Assembly: GCA_014656495.1 (NCBI GenBank)
Contig: BNCN01000003.1
Span: 372,001-436,000 of the forward strand
Direction of reading: 5' to 3'
From: Comamonas sp. KCTC 72670
GTDB lineage: Bacteria; Myxococcota; Myxococcia; Myxococcales; Myxococcaceae
Length of the DNA: 64,000 nucleotides
The notes under the pieces were generated by a model. It had not been told where the DNA came from. It searched no databases and saw only the letters and a program-made list of their open reading frames with translations. Position 1 is the stretch's first letter. Each line of letters opens with the position of its first letter. This document shows positions 62,196 to 64,000 of this stretch, one piece after another. Both the position numbers and the translations under genes were made by a program.

Positions 62196-64000
<1,805 letters not shown>

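Overview
The window is 64 kb of very GC-rich, gene-dense DNA with strongly GC-biased third codon positions. The families present point to a myxobacterium, most likely Myxococcus or a close relative such as Corallococcus or Pyxidicoccus. Markers are a Myxococcus-type ECF sigma factor beside a Ser/Thr kinase, an AgmX/PglI-type C-terminal domain protein, many hybrid histidine kinases, an orphan ADOP-type permease and a CPBP protease of myxosortase type. This is inferred from gene content; no rRNA or marker phylogeny is available. I see no tRNA, rRNA, CRISPR array, insertion sequence or prophage.

Layout. 1-10 kb: 3' part of hppD (runs off the left edge), a hybrid sensor kinase, an uncharacterised conserved gene, an orphan permease, an exported HSL-type esterase and a small membrane-anchored coiled-coil protein. 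10-21 kb: a compact PLP-fold protein, a sensor kinase/response regulator pair, a TonB-like protein, a TPR lipoprotein, a CrtI-like oxidoreductase, and a leftward set of TIGR02757 protein, hybrid kinase and hydrolase. 21-32 kb: secreted and protein-processing functions. These are a secreted Cys/Trp-repeat protein, an M28 aminopeptidase, a Rieske protein with a MoaB carrying an extreme histidine-rich arm, PolX, a catalytically dead trypsin-like protein coupled to a CPBP intramembrane protease, and an M4 protease with an internal P domain. 32-38 kb: an AgmX-like GYF protein, a four-gene RsbT/X/S-like partner-switching operon and a class II amidotransferase-fold protein lacking its nucleophile. 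38-49 kb: a lidless Hsp70, a J-domain protein with 15 tandem 16-residue repeats, CvpA, a ClpX-like AAA+ ATPase, speA, OsmC and a PHP phosphatase. 49-53 kb: a Ser/Thr kinase with an N-terminal anti-sigma-type zinc finger, overlapping an ECF sigma gene. 53-64 kb: an amphi-Trp protein, a chemoreceptor, and Complex I genes split into nuoAB and nuoCDG by three unrelated genes. nuoG runs off the right edge.

Several genes are linked by 4-bp stop/start overlaps, which implies translational coupling: kinase/regulator at 12.63 kb, kinase/hydrolase at 18.31 kb, pseudoprotease/CPBP at 28.55 kb, three junctions in the Rsb-like operon, kinase/ECF at 52.24 kb and nuoD/nuoG at 62.19 kb. Candidate housekeeping promoters of the form TTGAC-N18-TA precede the Hsp70 gene, nuoA and nuoC. 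The nuoC promoter overlaps the first available upstream start codon and so moves the nuoC start downstream.

The best candidates for undescribed biology are the histidine-rich MoaB with its Rieske neighbour, the lidless Hsp70 with its repeat-bearing J protein, the zinc-finger kinase/ECF pair, the pseudoprotease/CPBP pair, and the partner-switching operon without an obvious RsbR or sigma factor.
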